In this document: positions 39,101 through 49,184 of the stretch, piece after piece
Layout of the letters: every line of letters starts with the position of its first letter
Numbering within the stretch: position 1 is the first letter of the stretch
Assembly (NCBI RefSeq): GCF_002211285.1
Contig: NZ_LOKX01000001.1
Location: 310,001 to 374,000 of the forward strand
DNA: 64,000 nucleotides
Source: Rhizobium sp. R635
GTDB lineage: Bacteria; Pseudomonadota; Alphaproteobacteria; Rhizobiales; Rhizobiaceae
Direction: 5' to 3'
Position numbers and translations under genes: made by a program
Notes under the pieces: generated by a model
What the model saw: only the letters and a program-made list of their open reading frames with translations
Database searches by the model: none
Told to the model about the DNA's origin: nothing

Positions 39101-40084
39101 ATGACCGTCTTCCACCGCAATGAAACCCGGGAACCTCTACCCGCCCATCTCAGAGGCGGAGTGATTGCCATCGGCAATTTCGATGGTGTCCACCGCGGCC
39201 ACCAGTCGGTGCTGAATCGCGCATTGGAAATCTCCAAGGCGCGGGGCATTCCCGCTCTGGTGCTGACCTTCGAGCCGCATCCGCGCACGGTCTTCAGGCC
39301 GCAGGCGCCGGTCTTCCGGCTGACGCCCGCGCCGCTGAAAGCCCGCATTCTGGAGACGCTCGGTTTCAACGCCGTCATCGAATATCCCTTCGACTATGAA
39401 TTCTCGCAGCGCTCGCCAGACGATTTCATTCATTCGATCCTGAAGGACTGGCTCGGCGCCTCCGAAGTCGTCACCGGCTTCGATTTCCATTTCGGCCGCG
39501 GCCGCGAGGGCGGTCCGGCTTTCCTGATGAATGCCGGCCAGACCTATGGCTTCGGCGTCACGCTGATCGATGCCTTCCGCGACGAAAACGCCGATGTCGT
39601 CTCGTCGAGCCATATCCGCGCACTTCTGACGGACGGCAATGTCAGCGAAGTCGCCGGCATGCTCGGCTATCGCTATACTGTCGAAGCCGAGGTGATCGAC
39701 GGAGAAAAACTCGGCCGCCAGCTCGGTTTCCCCACGGCCAACATGCGCCTGCCGCCCGAGGTCGAACTCGCCCCCGGCATCTACGCCGTCCGCTTCCGCC
39801 GCCAGGACGGAACACTCCACGATGCCGTCGCCAGCTACGGCCGCCGCCCGACGGTAACGGAAAACGGCGCCCCGCTGCTCGAAACCTATCTCTTCGACTT
39901 CAGCGGCGATCTCTATGGCCAGCTCTGCTCGGTCTCCTTCTTCGGTTATCTGAGACCCGAATTGAAATTCGACGGCCTCGATCCGCTCGTCGCCCAGATC
40001 AAGCGCGATGAGGAAGAGGCGAGGGCGCTGCTGGCGGGCGTCGTGCCGCTCGGTGAACTCGATCGGAAACTCTGCTTTTCCTGA
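39101..40084 (+). CDS. ribF: Bifunctional riboflavin kinase/FAD synthetase
   Basis: A 327-residue enzyme that makes FMN from riboflavin, then FAD. The N-terminal adenylyltransferase domain has IAIGNFDGVHRGHQSVL (about 22-38) and SSSHIRALL. The C-terminal kinase domain has GRQLGFPTANM and GIYAVRFR. ATG 39101 (MTVFHRN) is chosen; ATG 39083 overlaps the previous stop (ATGA) and is possible. Probably coupled to the HAD-IIA gene. Confidence 0.95.
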   Translation: MTVFHRNETREPLPAHLRGGVIAIGNFDGVHRGHQSVLNRALEISKARGIPALVLTFEPHPRTVFRPQAPVFRLTPAPLKARILETLGFNAVIEYPFDYEFSQRSPDDFIHSILKDWLGASEVVTGFDFHFGRGREGGPAFLMNAGQTYGFGVTLIDAFRDENADVVSSSHIRALLTDGNVSEVAGMLGYRYTVEAEVIDGEKLGRQLGFPTANMRLPPEVELAPGIYAVRFRRQDGTLHDAVASYGRRPTVTENGAPLLETYLFDFSGDLYGQLCSVSFFGYLRPELKFDGLDPLVAQIKRDEEEARALLAGVVPLGELDRKLCFS

Positions 40085-40372
40085 GACGACATCAGGCAGA
40101 GGATTATCTCAGGCATCAGTAAGAACTCGGCCCGCCTTGGGATCGAATGCGGCGATTTCTTCTCTTCCTTTTCCCGGCAAAAACGCCTATGAACCGGCGC
40201 TATGACGAAACTTCGGCTGGCGATCACGATGCGAATTATCGGCCCGGCCTTCCCAGCGCGCTAAGCGGCCGGGAGGTCCGGGTTTTCGGCGCTTGCGAGC
40301 AGGCGCTTCCGCCGCCACCTATTTTCACGTCCGTTGCGCCCCTTCCTGGGCCGCCAGAAACGATTGTCACAC

Positions 40373-43279
40373 ATGACCGAAACAGCCGAAAAGATCGATT
40401 ACTCGAAGACCCTCTATCTGCCTGAAACCGATTTCCCGATGCGCGCCGGCCTGCCGCAGAAGGAGCCGGAACTCGTTGCCCGCTGGCAGCAGATGGATCT
40501 TTACAAGAAGCTGCGCGCTTCCGCTGCCGGCCGCGAAAAATTCGTCCTGCACGACGGCCCGCCCTATGCCAACGGCAACATCCATATCGGCCACGCGCTG
40601 AACAAGATCCTCAAGGACGTCATCACCCGCTCCTTCCAGATGCGCGGTTACGACTCCAATTACGTTCCGGGCTGGGACTGCCACGGCCTGCCGATCGAAT
40701 GGAAGATCGAAGAAGAAAACTATCGCGCCAAGGGGAAGGCCAAGCCTGACCTGACCGAGCCATCGGCGATGATCGAGTTCCGCCGCGAGTGCCGCGCCTA
40801 TGCTGAAAAGTGGATCGCCATCCAGGGCGGAGAATTCCAGCGCCTCGGCATCATCGGCGATTTCGAAAACCCGTATCTGACGATGAACTTCCATGCGGAA
40901 AGCCGCATCGCCGGCGAACTCTTGAAGATCGCCAAATCGGGCCAGCTCTATCGCGGCTCCAAGCCGATCATGTGGTCGGTCGTAGAGCGCACCGCGCTGG
41001 CGGAAGCCGAAGTCGAATACCATGATTATGAGAGCGACACGATCTGGGTGAAGTTCCCGGTCGCGAAGGGCTCTGATGGCCTCACAGATGCCTCTGTCGT
41101 CATCTGGACGACCACGCCCTGGACGATCCCCGGCAACCGGGCGGTCGCCTATTCCTCGCGCGTCGCCTATGGCCTTTACGAAGTCACGGCTGCCGAGAAC
41201 GATTTTGGCCCGCGTCCGGGTGAAAAGTTGATCTTCGCCGACAAACTCGCCGAAGAATCTTTTGCCAAGGCAAAGCTGCAGTACAAGCGCCTTGCTGACG
41301 TGACCGCTACCGATCTTGCCGGCATCACCTGCGCCCATCCGTTGAAGGGTGTCGGCGGCGGCTATGAATTTGCCGTGCCGCTGCTCGATGGCGACCACGT
41401 CACCGACGATGCCGGTACGGGCTTCGTGCACACCGCACCCAGCCACGGCCGCGAAGACTTTGACGTCTGGATGGCGCATGCCCGCCAGATCGAGGCACGC
41501 GGTATCGAGACCAAGATCCCGTTCCCGGTCGACGACGGCGGCTTCTACACGTCAGACGCTCCCGGCCTCGAAGGCGCGCGCGTCATCGACGACAACGGCA
41601 AGAAGGGCGATGCCAATGATCGCGTCATCAAGGCGCTGATCGAACTCAACGCGCTCTTTGCCCGCGGCCGCCTGAAGCACCAGTATCCGCATTCCTGGCG
41701 CTCCAAGAAGCCGGTGATCTTCCGCAACACGCCGCAGTGGTTCGTCTATATGGACAAGACGCTTGCGGACGGAACGACACTGCGCACCCGTGCGCTGAAA
41801 GCGATCGACGATACCCGCTTCGTGCCCGCCGCCGGCCAGAACCGTCTGCGCGCCATGATCGAGCAGCGCCCGGATTGGGTGCTTTCTCGCCAGCGTGCTT
41901 GGGGCGTGCCGATCTGCGTCTTCGTCGATGAGCACGGCGCAGTGCTGCAGGATGATGCCGTCAACCAGCGCATCCTCGACGCTTTCGACGCCGAAGGCGC
42001 CGACGCCTGGTTTGCTGAAGGCGCCAAGGAACGGTTCCTCGGCAACGAACACGATCCGGCCAAGTGGTCGCAGGTCATGGATATCCTCGACGTCTGGTTC
42101 GACTCGGGCTCGACCCATACCTTCACGCTGGAAGATCGCCCCGACCTGAAGTGGCCGGCCGATCTTTATCTCGAAGGGTCCGACCAGCATCGCGGCTGGT
42201 TCCATTCCTCGCTGCTGGAATCGGCTGCCACCCGCGGCCGCGCGCCTTACGACACCGTCCTCACCCATGGCTTCACCATGGACGAGAAGGGCGAGAAGAT
42301 GTCGAAGTCGAAGGGCAACGTCACCGCGCCGCAGGAAGTGATGAAGGATGCCGGCGCCGACATCCTGCGCCTCTGGGTCATGACCTCGGATTATGCGGAC
42401 GACCTGCGCGTCGGTAAGACGATCATCCAGACCAATGTCGATGCCTATCGCAAGCTGCGCAACACCATCCGCTGGATGCTCGGCACGCTGGCGCATGACA
42501 AGGGCGAGGTCATCGCGCTGGCCGATCTGCCGGAGCTGGAACAGCTGATGCTGCACCGCCTCTCCGAGCTCGATCAGCTCGTGCGCGAAAACTACGACGC
42601 CTTCGATTTCAAGAAGATCGCCCGCGCGCTGATCGACTTCGCCAATGTCGAGCTTTCGGCCTTCTACTTCGATATCCGCAAGGATGCGCTCTACTGCGAT
42701 GCGCCGTCGAGCCTTCGCCGCCGCTCGGCGCTCTATGTCATCCGCATGATCTTCGATTGCATGGTGACCTGGCTTGCGCCGATGCTGCCCTTCACGACCG
42801 AAGAGGCATGGCTTTCGCGCAATCCTTCGGCCGTCTCGGTGCACCTGGAGCAATTTGCCCCGGTGGCCAAGGAATGGCGCAACGATGCGCTGGCCGACAA
42901 GTGGAAGAAGATCCGCGCGATCCGCAGCGTCGTGACCGGCGCGCTCGAAATCGAGCGCAAGGACAAGCGCATCGGCTCCTCGCTGGAAGCCGCTCCCGTC
43001 GTGCATATCGCCGATGCGGGCCTGCGCAGGGCGCTCGAGGGTCAGGATTTCAGCGAAGTTTGCATCACCTCGGGTATCACGATCGAGGTGGATGCCGGCC
43101 CGGCCGAAGCCTTCCGCCTGTCCGAAGTGCCTGACGTCGCCGTCGTTCCCAAGCTTGCCGAAGGTGTGAAATGCGCGCGGTCCTGGCGCATCACCACGGA
43201 TGTCGGTTCCGATCCGGAATATCCCGACGTCTCGGCGCGTGACGCTGCGGCATTGCGCGAACTCGGCATCCGCGCCTGA
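40373..43279 (+). CDS. ileS: Isoleucyl-tRNA synthetase
   Basis: A 968-residue class I synthetase that charges tRNA-Ile. HIGH is at 71-74 (in [15 protein letters not shown]), KMSKS at 642-646, and the long editing domain lies between. It is of the bacterial IleS1 type in length. ATG 40373 (MTETAEKID) has no strong ribosome site. The 288-base upstream gap carries no recognisable T-box. Confidence 0.97.
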   Translation: MTETAEKIDYSKTLYLPETDFPMRAGLPQKEPELVARWQQMDLYKKLRASAAGREKFVLHDGPPYANGNIHIGHALNKILKDVITRSFQMRGYDSNYVPGWDCHGLPIEWKIEEENYRAKGKAKPDLTEPSAMIEFRRECRAYAEKWIAIQGGEFQRLGIIGDFENPYLTMNFHAESRIAGELLKIAKSGQLYRGSKPIMWSVVERTALAEAEVEYHDYESDTIWVKFPVAKGSDGLTDASVVIWTTTPWTIPGNRAVAYSSRVAYGLYEVTAAENDFGPRPGEKLIFADKLAEESFAKAKLQYKRLADVTATDLAGITCAHPLKGVGGGYEFAVPLLDGDHVTDDAGTGFVHTAPSHGREDFDVWMAHARQIEARGIETKIPFPVDDGGFYTSDAPGLEGARVIDDNGKKGDANDRVIKALIELNALFARGRLKHQYPHSWRSKKPVIFRNTPQWFVYMDKTLADGTTLRTRALKAIDDTRFVPAAGQNRLRAMIEQRPDWVLSRQRAWGVPICVFVDEHGAVLQDDAVNQRILDAFDAEGADAWFAEGAKERFLGNEHDPAKWSQVMDILDVWFDSGSTHTFTLEDRPDLKWPADLYLEGSDQHRGWFHSSLLESAATRGRAPYDTVLTHGFTMDEKGEKMSKSKGNVTAPQEVMKDAGADILRLWVMTSDYADDLRVGKTIIQTNVDAYRKLRNTIRWMLGTLAHDKGEVIALADLPELEQLMLHRLSELDQLVRENYDAFDFKKIARALIDFANVELSAFYFDIRKDALYCDAPSSLRRRSALYVIRMIFDCMVTWLAPMLPFTTEEAWLSRNPSAVSVHLEQFAPVAKEWRNDALADKWKKIRAIRSVVTGALEIERKDKRIGSSLEAAPVVHIADAGLRRALEGQDFSEVCITSGITIEVDAGPAEAFRLSEVPDVAVVPKLAEGVKCARSWRITTDVGSDPEYPDVSARDAAALRELGIRA

Positions 43280-43410
43280 AGATATTTGCCGGGTGAATTG
43301 CCTTTATGGCGTTCATCCGGTAAAAGCTGCCTGAAAATGGCCGGATTTTTGCGTCAGGGGGACGGTTGTCCGGTTGGGCAACGATTGCACCGGTGGCTGG
43401 AAGGGTTTTC

Positions 43411-44040
43411 ATGTTCGCAACGCATTGGTTCCGTATGGGCGCCTGCCTGTCTGTTGTCGTGGCGGGATGCTCCTTGGTGTCCAGTTGCGCCAGCAGCCCG
43501 ACCTACGGCACCGACAAGACCGCCATGGAGCAGTTGACCGACGATCTCGGTCAGTCGGTATCGCTGACAGGACCGGACCCGAAGAACAAGGGCGTCAAAT
43601 ATACGCCGCGTCCGACGCTGGTGCTGCCGGCCCAGGGGCAACGCGAGACCCTCATCGCGCCGCAGCCGACCGTGGCGAATAAGGACAATCCGCAATGGCT
43701 TGAATCGCCGGAAGAGACCCGCGCACGTCTCGTTTCCGAGGCTGACGCCAATTCGGATAATCCGAGTTACCGCTCGCCGCTGGCGAGCTCTGCGATCGAA
43801 GGCGGCCGGCGCACGACGGAAGCCCAGACCCAGGCCTATCGCGAAGCCCGCGCCCTGCAGAAGGGCTCCTATATCGACCAGCGCCGTTCCATCTCCGATC
43901 CGCCGCCCGGCTACCGCACCGTCGACGACCCGACAAAGCTCGACGACCTCGGCGAGCCCGAGCTCAAGAAGCAGAAGAAGCGCAAGAAGGATGCGGCGAT
44001 CGCCAATTCCGGCAAGCAGTGGTGGAACCTGCTGCAGTAG
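43411..44040 (+). CDS. Putative lipoprotein
   Basis: A 209-residue exported protein. The N-terminal signal ends in a lipobox VVAGC (Cys20), so it is probably lipid-anchored in the envelope. The mature part is Pro/Arg/Glu-rich with no recognisable domain (TDDLGQSVSLTGP, YTPRPTLVLP) and ends KKQKKRKKDAA...KQWWNLLQ. AAGGG precedes ATG 43411. Downstream of ileS by 131 bases. Function unknown. Confidence 0.8.
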   Translation: MFATHWFRMGACLSVVVAGCSLVSSCASSPTYGTDKTAMEQLTDDLGQSVSLTGPDPKNKGVKYTPRPTLVLPAQGQRETLIAPQPTVANKDNPQWLESPEETRARLVSEADANSDNPSYRSPLASSAIEGGRRTTEAQTQAYREARALQKGSYIDQRRSISDPPPGYRTVDDPTKLDDLGEPELKKQKKRKKDAAIANSGKQWWNLLQ

Positions 44041-44101
44041 CAGCTTTTCCCGGCGTGTAGCCCATTGCTTGGTTGCTCAAGTTCATCGACATCACCGGAC
44101 C

Positions 44102-44242
44102 AGCCCCTCATCCGCCTGCCGGCACCTTCTCCCCGTAAACGGGGCGAAGGGGAATCGCCACAGCCTCTCCGTTCCCACCGATCTCTCGCAGGGCACGTCC
44201 CCTCGCCCCGTTTACGGGGAGAGGGTTAGGGTGAGGGGCAGC
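44102..44242. repeat. Fold-back element before tadA
   Basis: An imperfect inverted repeat: outer parts GCCCCTCA and TGAGGGGC pair, and the inner block TCTCCCCGTAAACGGGGCGA (left) is matched by its near-complement TCGCCCCGTTTACGGGGAGA (right). Each inner block is itself a hairpin. It has the same architecture as the glcE-glcF and hisS-hisZ elements but a different sequence. Confidence 0.75.
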
Positions 44243-44308
44243 CGTCGGCGCAAGCCGGACGGTAGTGGCTCAAGCAGGGATGACGGTATTGTGCGCAGGC
44301 CCTGAGGA

Positions 44309-44782
44309 TTACGGCGTTTCCCTCTTTTGCGAAAAGAACCGTCGTAGCATCACGGCCGATTGGACCTCGTTGATGCCCGAATAGACCTCGGGAACGTGAT
44401 GGCAGGTGGGCTGCGCATAGAATCGCACGCCGTTGTCGACGGCGCCGCCTTTTGGATCTTCGGCGCCGTAATAAAGCCGCCGGATACGCGCAAATGAGAT
44501 GGCTGCCGCGCACATGGTGCAAGGCTCCAGCGTCACGTAGAGATCCGCGCCGGCAAGGCGTTCCTGCCCGAGCGCTTCGCAAGCGAGCCGGATCGCGACG
44601 ATTTCGGCGTGCGCGGTGATGTCTTTCAGCTCTCTCGTACGGTTTCCGGCCCGGGAAACGGCGATATCGTCGACCACGACGACAGCGCCGATCGGCACCT
44701 CGCCGCGCTCTTCGGCGGCGCGTGCTTCCTCAAGCGCCATCTCCATGAAACGATTTGTCTTCACGATCGCAAGAATTTCCAC
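44309..44782 (-). CDS. tadA: tRNA-specific adenosine deaminase
   Basis: A 157-residue cytidine/deoxycytidylate-deaminase-fold enzyme that turns A34 of tRNA-Arg(ACG) into inosine. Zinc site: His58 and Glu60 in TAHAEI, Cys88 and Cys91 in EPCTMC. Both match TadA. The start is uncertain: GTG 44782, GTG 44764 (MKTNRFMEM) or ATG 44746. It is divergent from the pseudouridine synthase gene. Confidence 0.93.
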   Translation of the reverse strand: MEILAIVKTNRFMEMALEEARAAEERGEVPIGAVVVVDDIAVSRAGNRTRELKDITAHAEIVAIRLACEALGQERLAGADLYVTLEPCTMCAAAISFARIRRLYYGAEDPKGGAVDNGVRFYAQPTCHHVPEVYSGINEVQSAVMLRRFFSQKRETP

Positions 44783-44836
44783 TTAACCGCAGATGCGTGA
44801 CCTGATAGACAGGCCCAAAAGGCAGGCAAACAACAA

Positions 44837-46786
44837 ATGACACCCAAAGACAAGCCAAAACGCCCGGGCGTAAAGCCCTTTTCACGGGATGACAGGCCGA
44901 AGGCCGGTTCCAGGACGGGCAGTGCGAAGCCGGCAAAGGCTGCCGCCGCAAACTCGATCGCGGCCGAGGCCGATGGCGAGGCCAAGGCCGAACGCATCTC
45001 CAAGGTGATGGCGCGCGCAGGCGTCGCCTCCCGGCGCGACATCGAACGCATGATCATGGAAGGTCGTGTGACGCTGAACGGCACGGTTCTCGAAACCCCC
45101 GTCGTCAACGTCACGCTCGCCGACCGGATCGAAGTCGACGGCGTGCCGATCCGCGGCATCGAGCGCACCAGACTGTGGCTCTATCACAAGCCCGCGGGCC
45201 TCGTGACCACCAATGCCGACCCGGAAGGCCGGCCGACCGTTTTCGACAACCTGCCGGAAGAACTGCCGCGCGTCATGTCGATCGGCCGCCTCGACATCAA
45301 CACCGAAGGCCTGCTGCTGTTGACCAATGACGGCGGCCTTGCCCGCGCGCTCGAACTGCCGGCGACCGGCTGGCTGCGACGCTACCGCGTCCGCGCCCAT
45401 GGCGAGATCAATCAGGAAGCGCTCGACAAGCTGAAGGACGGCATCGCCGTAGACGGCGTGCTCTACGGTTCGATCGAGGCGACGCTCGACCGCACCCAAG
45501 GCTCGAACGTCTGGATCACCATGGGTCTGCGCGAAGGCAAGAACCGCGAAATCAAGAACGTGCTTGGCGCGCTCGGCCTCGACGTCAACCGCCTCATCCG
45601 CATTTCCTATGGCCCGTTCCAGCTCGGCGACTTGCCGGAAGGCCAGGTCATCGAAGTGCGCGGCCGCACGCTACGCGATCAGCTCGGCCCGCGCCTCATC
45701 GAGGAAGCCAAGGCGAATTTCGACGCGCCGATCTACAATGCGCCGGCTGTCGCCGCCGAGGAAGAGGCTGAGCCCGCAGTCCCGGAAAAACGCGAGCGTC
45801 CGCGCCGCGAGGTGGACAAGCGCGAACGGGCGCTGAGCCGCCTCGACACCAAGCGCGATGACCGCCGTGGTGGGGCGCGCAAGGATGACGACCGCCGCGA
45901 CGGCGGCAGGGATGACGACAAGCCGAAGCGCGCCCAGCCGCTCGGCCAGCGCCGCAGCGCCAATGTCTGGATGGCGCCAGGCGCCCGGCCGCTCGGCGAA
46001 AAGGCGGCAGCCAAAGCCGCCAAGAATGCGCAGACCGCACGCCGGCGCGGCGAGCAGCCGCAGGCAAAGAGCAATGCTTTCGATCGCATCGAAGATCGTC
46101 CGCGCACGCAGATCAACCGCGTACGCGAAGAAGACGGCGAATGGATTCGTTCGAGCGAAGAGCCTCGCCGTAAGGATGAGGGCGAGGGCTTCGGCCGCAA
46201 GCGCTCCTTCGGGGATCGCCCCGCCCGCGAAGACCGCGGTTTTGGCGATCGCCCGGCGCGCGGTGAACGCCGCCCCCGGGAACAGGGTGACGAGCGCCCG
46301 CGCGGTGATCGTCCTTCGCGCGGGGATCGGCCTTTCGGCGATAAGCCGCGTGGCGACCGCAGGCCGCGTACGGATGGTGACGAGCGTCCTCGTGCTGCCA
46401 GAGCCTCAGCCGGAGAAGGCCGTTCGGAGCGTCCGCGCGGCGACCGTCCTTCACGCGGAGATCGGCCCTTCGGCGATAAGCCGCGCGGTGATCGCAGGCC
46501 GCGCGAGGATGGCGATGAACGTCCGCGGGCAGCCAGAAGCTTTGCCGGCGAGCGCCGCTCCGAGCGTCCCCGCGGCGAAAGATCCTTCGGCGACAAGCCT
46601 TCGGGTGACAAGCCGCGTGGCAAGGGTTTTGGGGCCAAGCCCGGCGGGGCCAAGAATTTTTCCGGCAAGCCGAAAGGCGCCAAGTCGGGCGGAGACAGGC
46701 CGGGCGGCGACAGGCCTGCGGGCGGGCCGTCCAGAGGTGGTGCGAAAGGAAAGGGAATGACGCGCGGTGCGGATCGTCGGCGGTGA
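44837..46786 (+). CDS. RluB/RsuA-type pseudouridine synthase with long basic tail
   Basis: A 649-residue protein. Residues 50-100 form an S4 RNA-binding domain (RISKVMARAGVASRRDIERM). The synthase domain is at about 110-290, with catalytic Asp153 in GRLDINTEGLLLL. It should make a pseudouridine in rRNA, most likely 23S (RluB-like). The last about 330 residues are a disordered Arg/Gly/Asp/Pro/Lys-rich tail with repeated RGDRPSRGDRPFGDKPRGDR blocks, making the protein more than twice the usual size. rsmD starts inside the last codons of this gene. Confidence 0.9.
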   Translation: MTPKDKPKRPGVKPFSRDDRPKAGSRTGSAKPAKAAAANSIAAEADGEAKAERISKVMARAGVASRRDIERMIMEGRVTLNGTVLETPVVNVTLADRIEVDGVPIRGIERTRLWLYHKPAGLVTTNADPEGRPTVFDNLPEELPRVMSIGRLDINTEGLLLLTNDGGLARALELPATGWLRRYRVRAHGEINQEALDKLKDGIAVDGVLYGSIEATLDRTQGSNVWITMGLREGKNREIKNVLGALGLDVNRLIRISYGPFQLGDLPEGQVIEVRGRTLRDQLGPRLIEEAKANFDAPIYNAPAVAAEEEAEPAVPEKRERPRREVDKRERALSRLDTKRDDRRGGARKDDDRRDGGRDDDKPKRAQPLGQRRSANVWMAPGARPLGEKAAAKAAKNAQTARRRGEQPQAKSNAFDRIEDRPRTQINRVREEDGEWIRSSEEPRRKDEGEGFGRKRSFGDRPAREDRGFGDRPARGERRPREQGDERPRGDRPSRGDRPFGDKPRGDRRPRTDGDERPRAARASAGEGRSERPRGDRPSRGDRPFGDKPRGDRRPREDGDERPRAARSFAGERRSERPRGERSFGDKPSGDKPRGKGFGAKPGGAKNFSGKPKGAKSGGDRPGGDRPAGGPSRGGAKGKGMTRGADRRR

Positions 46787-47327
46787 GTTTCGCGGACGGC
46801 CTCTCGCCGTGCCAAAATCCAACGATATCCGGCCGACTGCCGACCGGACGCGCGAGAGCCTGTTCAACATCTTGAGTCATGCCTATCCGGAATGCGTCGA
46901 CGGCACCCGGATTCTCGACCTTTTCGCCGGGACGGGCGCTGTCGGCCTCGAAGCCGTCTCGCGCGGCTGTCGCCACGCGCTCTTCGTCGAAAACAGCGTC
47001 GAGGGCAGGGCGCTGCTCTGGGAGAACATCGATGCGCTCGGCCTGCACGGCCGCACGCGCATCCTGCGCCGGGATGCGACCGATCTCGGCAGCGTCGGTA
47101 ATCTCGAACCCTTCGACGTGCTCTTCGCCGACCCGCCCTATGGCAAGGGCCTGGGGGAGAAGGCGATGGCCGCCGCAGCCGAGGGCGGCTGGCTCCGTTC
47201 CGGCGCGATTGCCGTGCTCGAAGAGCGTGCCGACGTTGTGGTTTCCGTTCATCCTTCCTATGTTTTCCTCGAAAGCCGCATCTTTGGCGATACGAGGGTG
47301 CATTTCTTCCGGTATCAGCCGCAATAG
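46767..47327 (+). CDS. rsmD: 16S rRNA (guanine-966-N2)-methyltransferase
   Basis: A 186-residue methyltransferase that modifies G966 of 16S rRNA. It shows MRIVGGEFRGRPL, the SAM site LDLFAGTGAVGLEAVSRG (about 50-67) and the catalytic DPPYGKG (about 122-128). It begins at GTG 46767, 20 bases inside the previous gene and after AAAGGAAAGGGA, so the two RNA-modifying enzymes are translated together. Confidence 0.95.
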   Translation: MRIVGGEFRGRPLAVPKSNDIRPTADRTRESLFNILSHAYPECVDGTRILDLFAGTGAVGLEAVSRGCRHALFVENSVEGRALLWENIDALGLHGRTRILRRDATDLGSVGNLEPFDVLFADPPYGKGLGEKAMAAAAEGGWLRSGAIAVLEERADVVVSVHPSYVFLESRIFGDTRVHFFRYQPQ

Positions 47328-47340
47328 CGCGGGGGCGGGC

Positions 47341-48225
47341 GTGCAGCAGCAGGCAGAGATCATCAGTCCGAAACAGCCTGCGGTCAGCGATCTTCCGACG
47401 GTCGCGGTTGCCTTCGGCGGCGGCGGCGCGCGCGGGCTTTCTCATATCCATATCATCGAGACGCTCGACGAACTCGGCATTCGCCCGGTGGCGATTTCAG
47501 GTTCCTCGATCGGGTCGATCATGGGAGCCGGCATGGCTGCCGGCATGTCGGGCGCTGAGATCCGCGAACATGCGCTGGCGACCGTCGGCAACAAGACGGC
47601 CGTTGTCAGCCGCATCTGGGGCCTGAGGCCGGTGACGGTGCGCGATGCCGTGGCGAAGGGTATCCGCATCGGCCAGTTCAATCTGGAGCGGATTCTCAAG
47701 GCCTTCCTGCCGTCCGAGCTGCCGGCCCGTTTCGAGGACCTGCTGGTCCCGATGAAAGTCATCACGACGGATTATTACGGGCAGAGCGAAGTCATCATCG
47801 AAGAGGGCGAACTGTTTCCCGCACTTGCCGCCTCTTCCGCCATCCCCGCCGTCTTCATGCCGGTGCGCCTGCGCGGCCGGGTGATGATCGATGGCGGCAT
47901 CAGCAATCCGGTGCCCTATGAACACCTGATGGATCTTGCCGATATCGTCGTCGGCATCGATGTCGTCGGCGCGCCGGAGGGTGATGGCACCCATATTCCG
48001 AACCGCATGGAGAGCATCTTCGGTTCCGGCCAGCTGATGATGCAGACCGCCATCACGTTGAAGCTGAAGCTCCGCGAGCCGCACATCTTCCTGCGCCCGA
48101 CGGTCGGCCGCACCGGCGTCATGGATTTCCTCAAGGCCCGCGAAGTGCTCGCCATGTCCGTCGGCGTCAAGGACGACCTGAAATTCGCCCTCGACCGGGA
48201 AATTGAAGCGCGGTTAAAACGCTAA
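47341..48225 (+). CDS. Patatin-like phospholipase
   Basis: A 294-residue patatin-fold hydrolase. The oxyanion loop is GGGGARG, the nucleophile elbow GSSIGS, and the catalytic Asp sits in DGGISNP. It should cleave acyl chains from lipids, probably at the membrane. The GTG at 47341 (after GGGGGCGGG) is chosen as start; the frame extends upstream through rsmD. It ends convergent with the EVE gene, the stops overlapping by 12 bases. Confidence 0.9.
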   Translation: MQQQAEIISPKQPAVSDLPTVAVAFGGGGARGLSHIHIIETLDELGIRPVAISGSSIGSIMGAGMAAGMSGAEIREHALATVGNKTAVVSRIWGLRPVTVRDAVAKGIRIGQFNLERILKAFLPSELPARFEDLLVPMKVITTDYYGQSEVIIEEGELFPALAASSAIPAVFMPVRLRGRVMIDGGISNPVPYEHLMDLADIVVGIDVVGAPEGDGTHIPNRMESIFGSGQLMMQTAITLKLKLREPHIFLRPTVGRTGVMDFLKAREVLAMSVGVKDDLKFALDREIEARLKR

Positions 48226-48693
48226 AGAACCTTGCACCGGAGCTATCGTACGCGTCCGGACGACAGGTACGAGCGGTTCACTGTGCATCGTTTCGGCTAT
48301 GAGATCGGCATCGTCATTGTCGATTTCGAAGAGACCAAAGCGCAGCCTATAGCCCCAGTTCGATCGATCGCTCGTGAAAGACAGCTGGCCGAGGAGCGGC
48401 CGGATCGGTGTTTCCGCGGCTCGCCACCAGGCAACATCTCGTCTCCAGGGGCGGAAGCCGGGGTGAACTTCCACCTGATATGCCTCCGTTTCCTCAACCA
48501 CGCCAATTGCCGTGAACGCCTGAAGGTGATCCTTGCCGCCAAATGTTTCGGTCGGCGAATAATAGATCACGCGATCGCCAGGCGCGCTTCGCTTAAGCGG
48601 AGCGGCCTTGCCATGACAGACTTGCATGAACCCGGCTTCGCGGCCGATGCGAACGTGATTTGCGGATGCGACAGCAATCCAGTTGCGGGACAT
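48214..48693 (-). CDS. EVE domain-containing protein
   Basis: A 159-residue EVE (PUA-like) protein. It shows the N-terminal [10 protein letters not shown], a [10 protein letters not shown] loop, and [20 protein letters not shown] domains bind modified bases in DNA or RNA. The full length is one domain with no nuclease attached. It starts 3 bases after the stop of the VOC gene, so both are likely one transcript. Confidence 0.85.
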   Translation of the reverse strand: MSRNWIAVASANHVRIGREAGFMQVCHGKAAPLKRSAPGDRVIYYSPTETFGGKDHLQAFTAIGVVEETEAYQVEVHPGFRPWRRDVAWWRAAETPIRPLLGQLSFTSDRSNWGYRLRFGLFEIDNDDADLIAETMHSEPLVPVVRTRTIAPVQGSLAF

Positions 48694-48696
48694 GTG

Positions 48697-49068
48697 TCAG
48701 TCCTCCGCGACGTTGTAAACGCGCAGGCGATGCCCGTCGGGATCGGCTGCAACAAAGGTACGGCCGAAATCGAGATCGGTCGGCGGCAAAAGGATGGTTG
48801 CGCCCTTGCCTTGCCATTCGGCATGAAGCGTATCGACCATATCAACTGCCGCAACCTTGAAACCGACATCGCAGCCCCCGCCCGTTGCAGCCGGCGCCGG
48901 CTCGACGCCCGCCTTACCCCACAGTCCGAGCGCCAGCCCGGAGGGCAGGATGAACATGGCGAAGGTCGGGCTGGCCTCAACGGGATCCTGCCCGAGCAGT
49001 TGGCTATAGAAGCTGGTGCTTTTCGGCGCGTCTGCTACGAAAAGTAGAATGCTGTTGCTGTCGATCAC
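48697..49068 (-). CDS. VOC family (glyoxalase/bleomycin-resistance-like) protein
   Basis: A 123-residue vicinal-oxygen-chelate protein with two beta-alpha-beta modules. The strand SILLFVADAPKSTSFYSQLLGQ and the C-terminal GRTFVAADPDGHRLRVYNV are typical. Metal ligand positions are not complete, so it may be a binding rather than an enzymatic member. It precedes the EVE gene directly. Confidence 0.88.
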   Translation of the reverse strand: MIDSNSILLFVADAPKSTSFYSQLLGQDPVEASPTFAMFILPSGLALGLWGKAGVEPAPAATGGGCDVGFKVAAVDMVDTLHAEWQGKGATILLPPTDLDFGRTFVAADPDGHRLRVYNVAED

Positions 49069-49184
49069 GGTTCGTCTCCTGTGTGTCGCTCAAGACGACA
49101 TCTACGGAGACCTGCTGACAGATTCTGGCAGTAGCCTTTTCCCCCTTTCCGCCTTTCGATCCCCTCAATCTTCCTGGAGTTGAT

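Noticed and set aside
40085..40372. Possible T-box leader upstream of ileS
   Set aside because: No T-box sequence or terminator/antiterminator pair seen; T-boxes are rare in alphaproteobacteria.
43292..43325. Imperfect hairpin after ileS
   Set aside because: Mismatched stem with no T-run; too weak to call a terminator.
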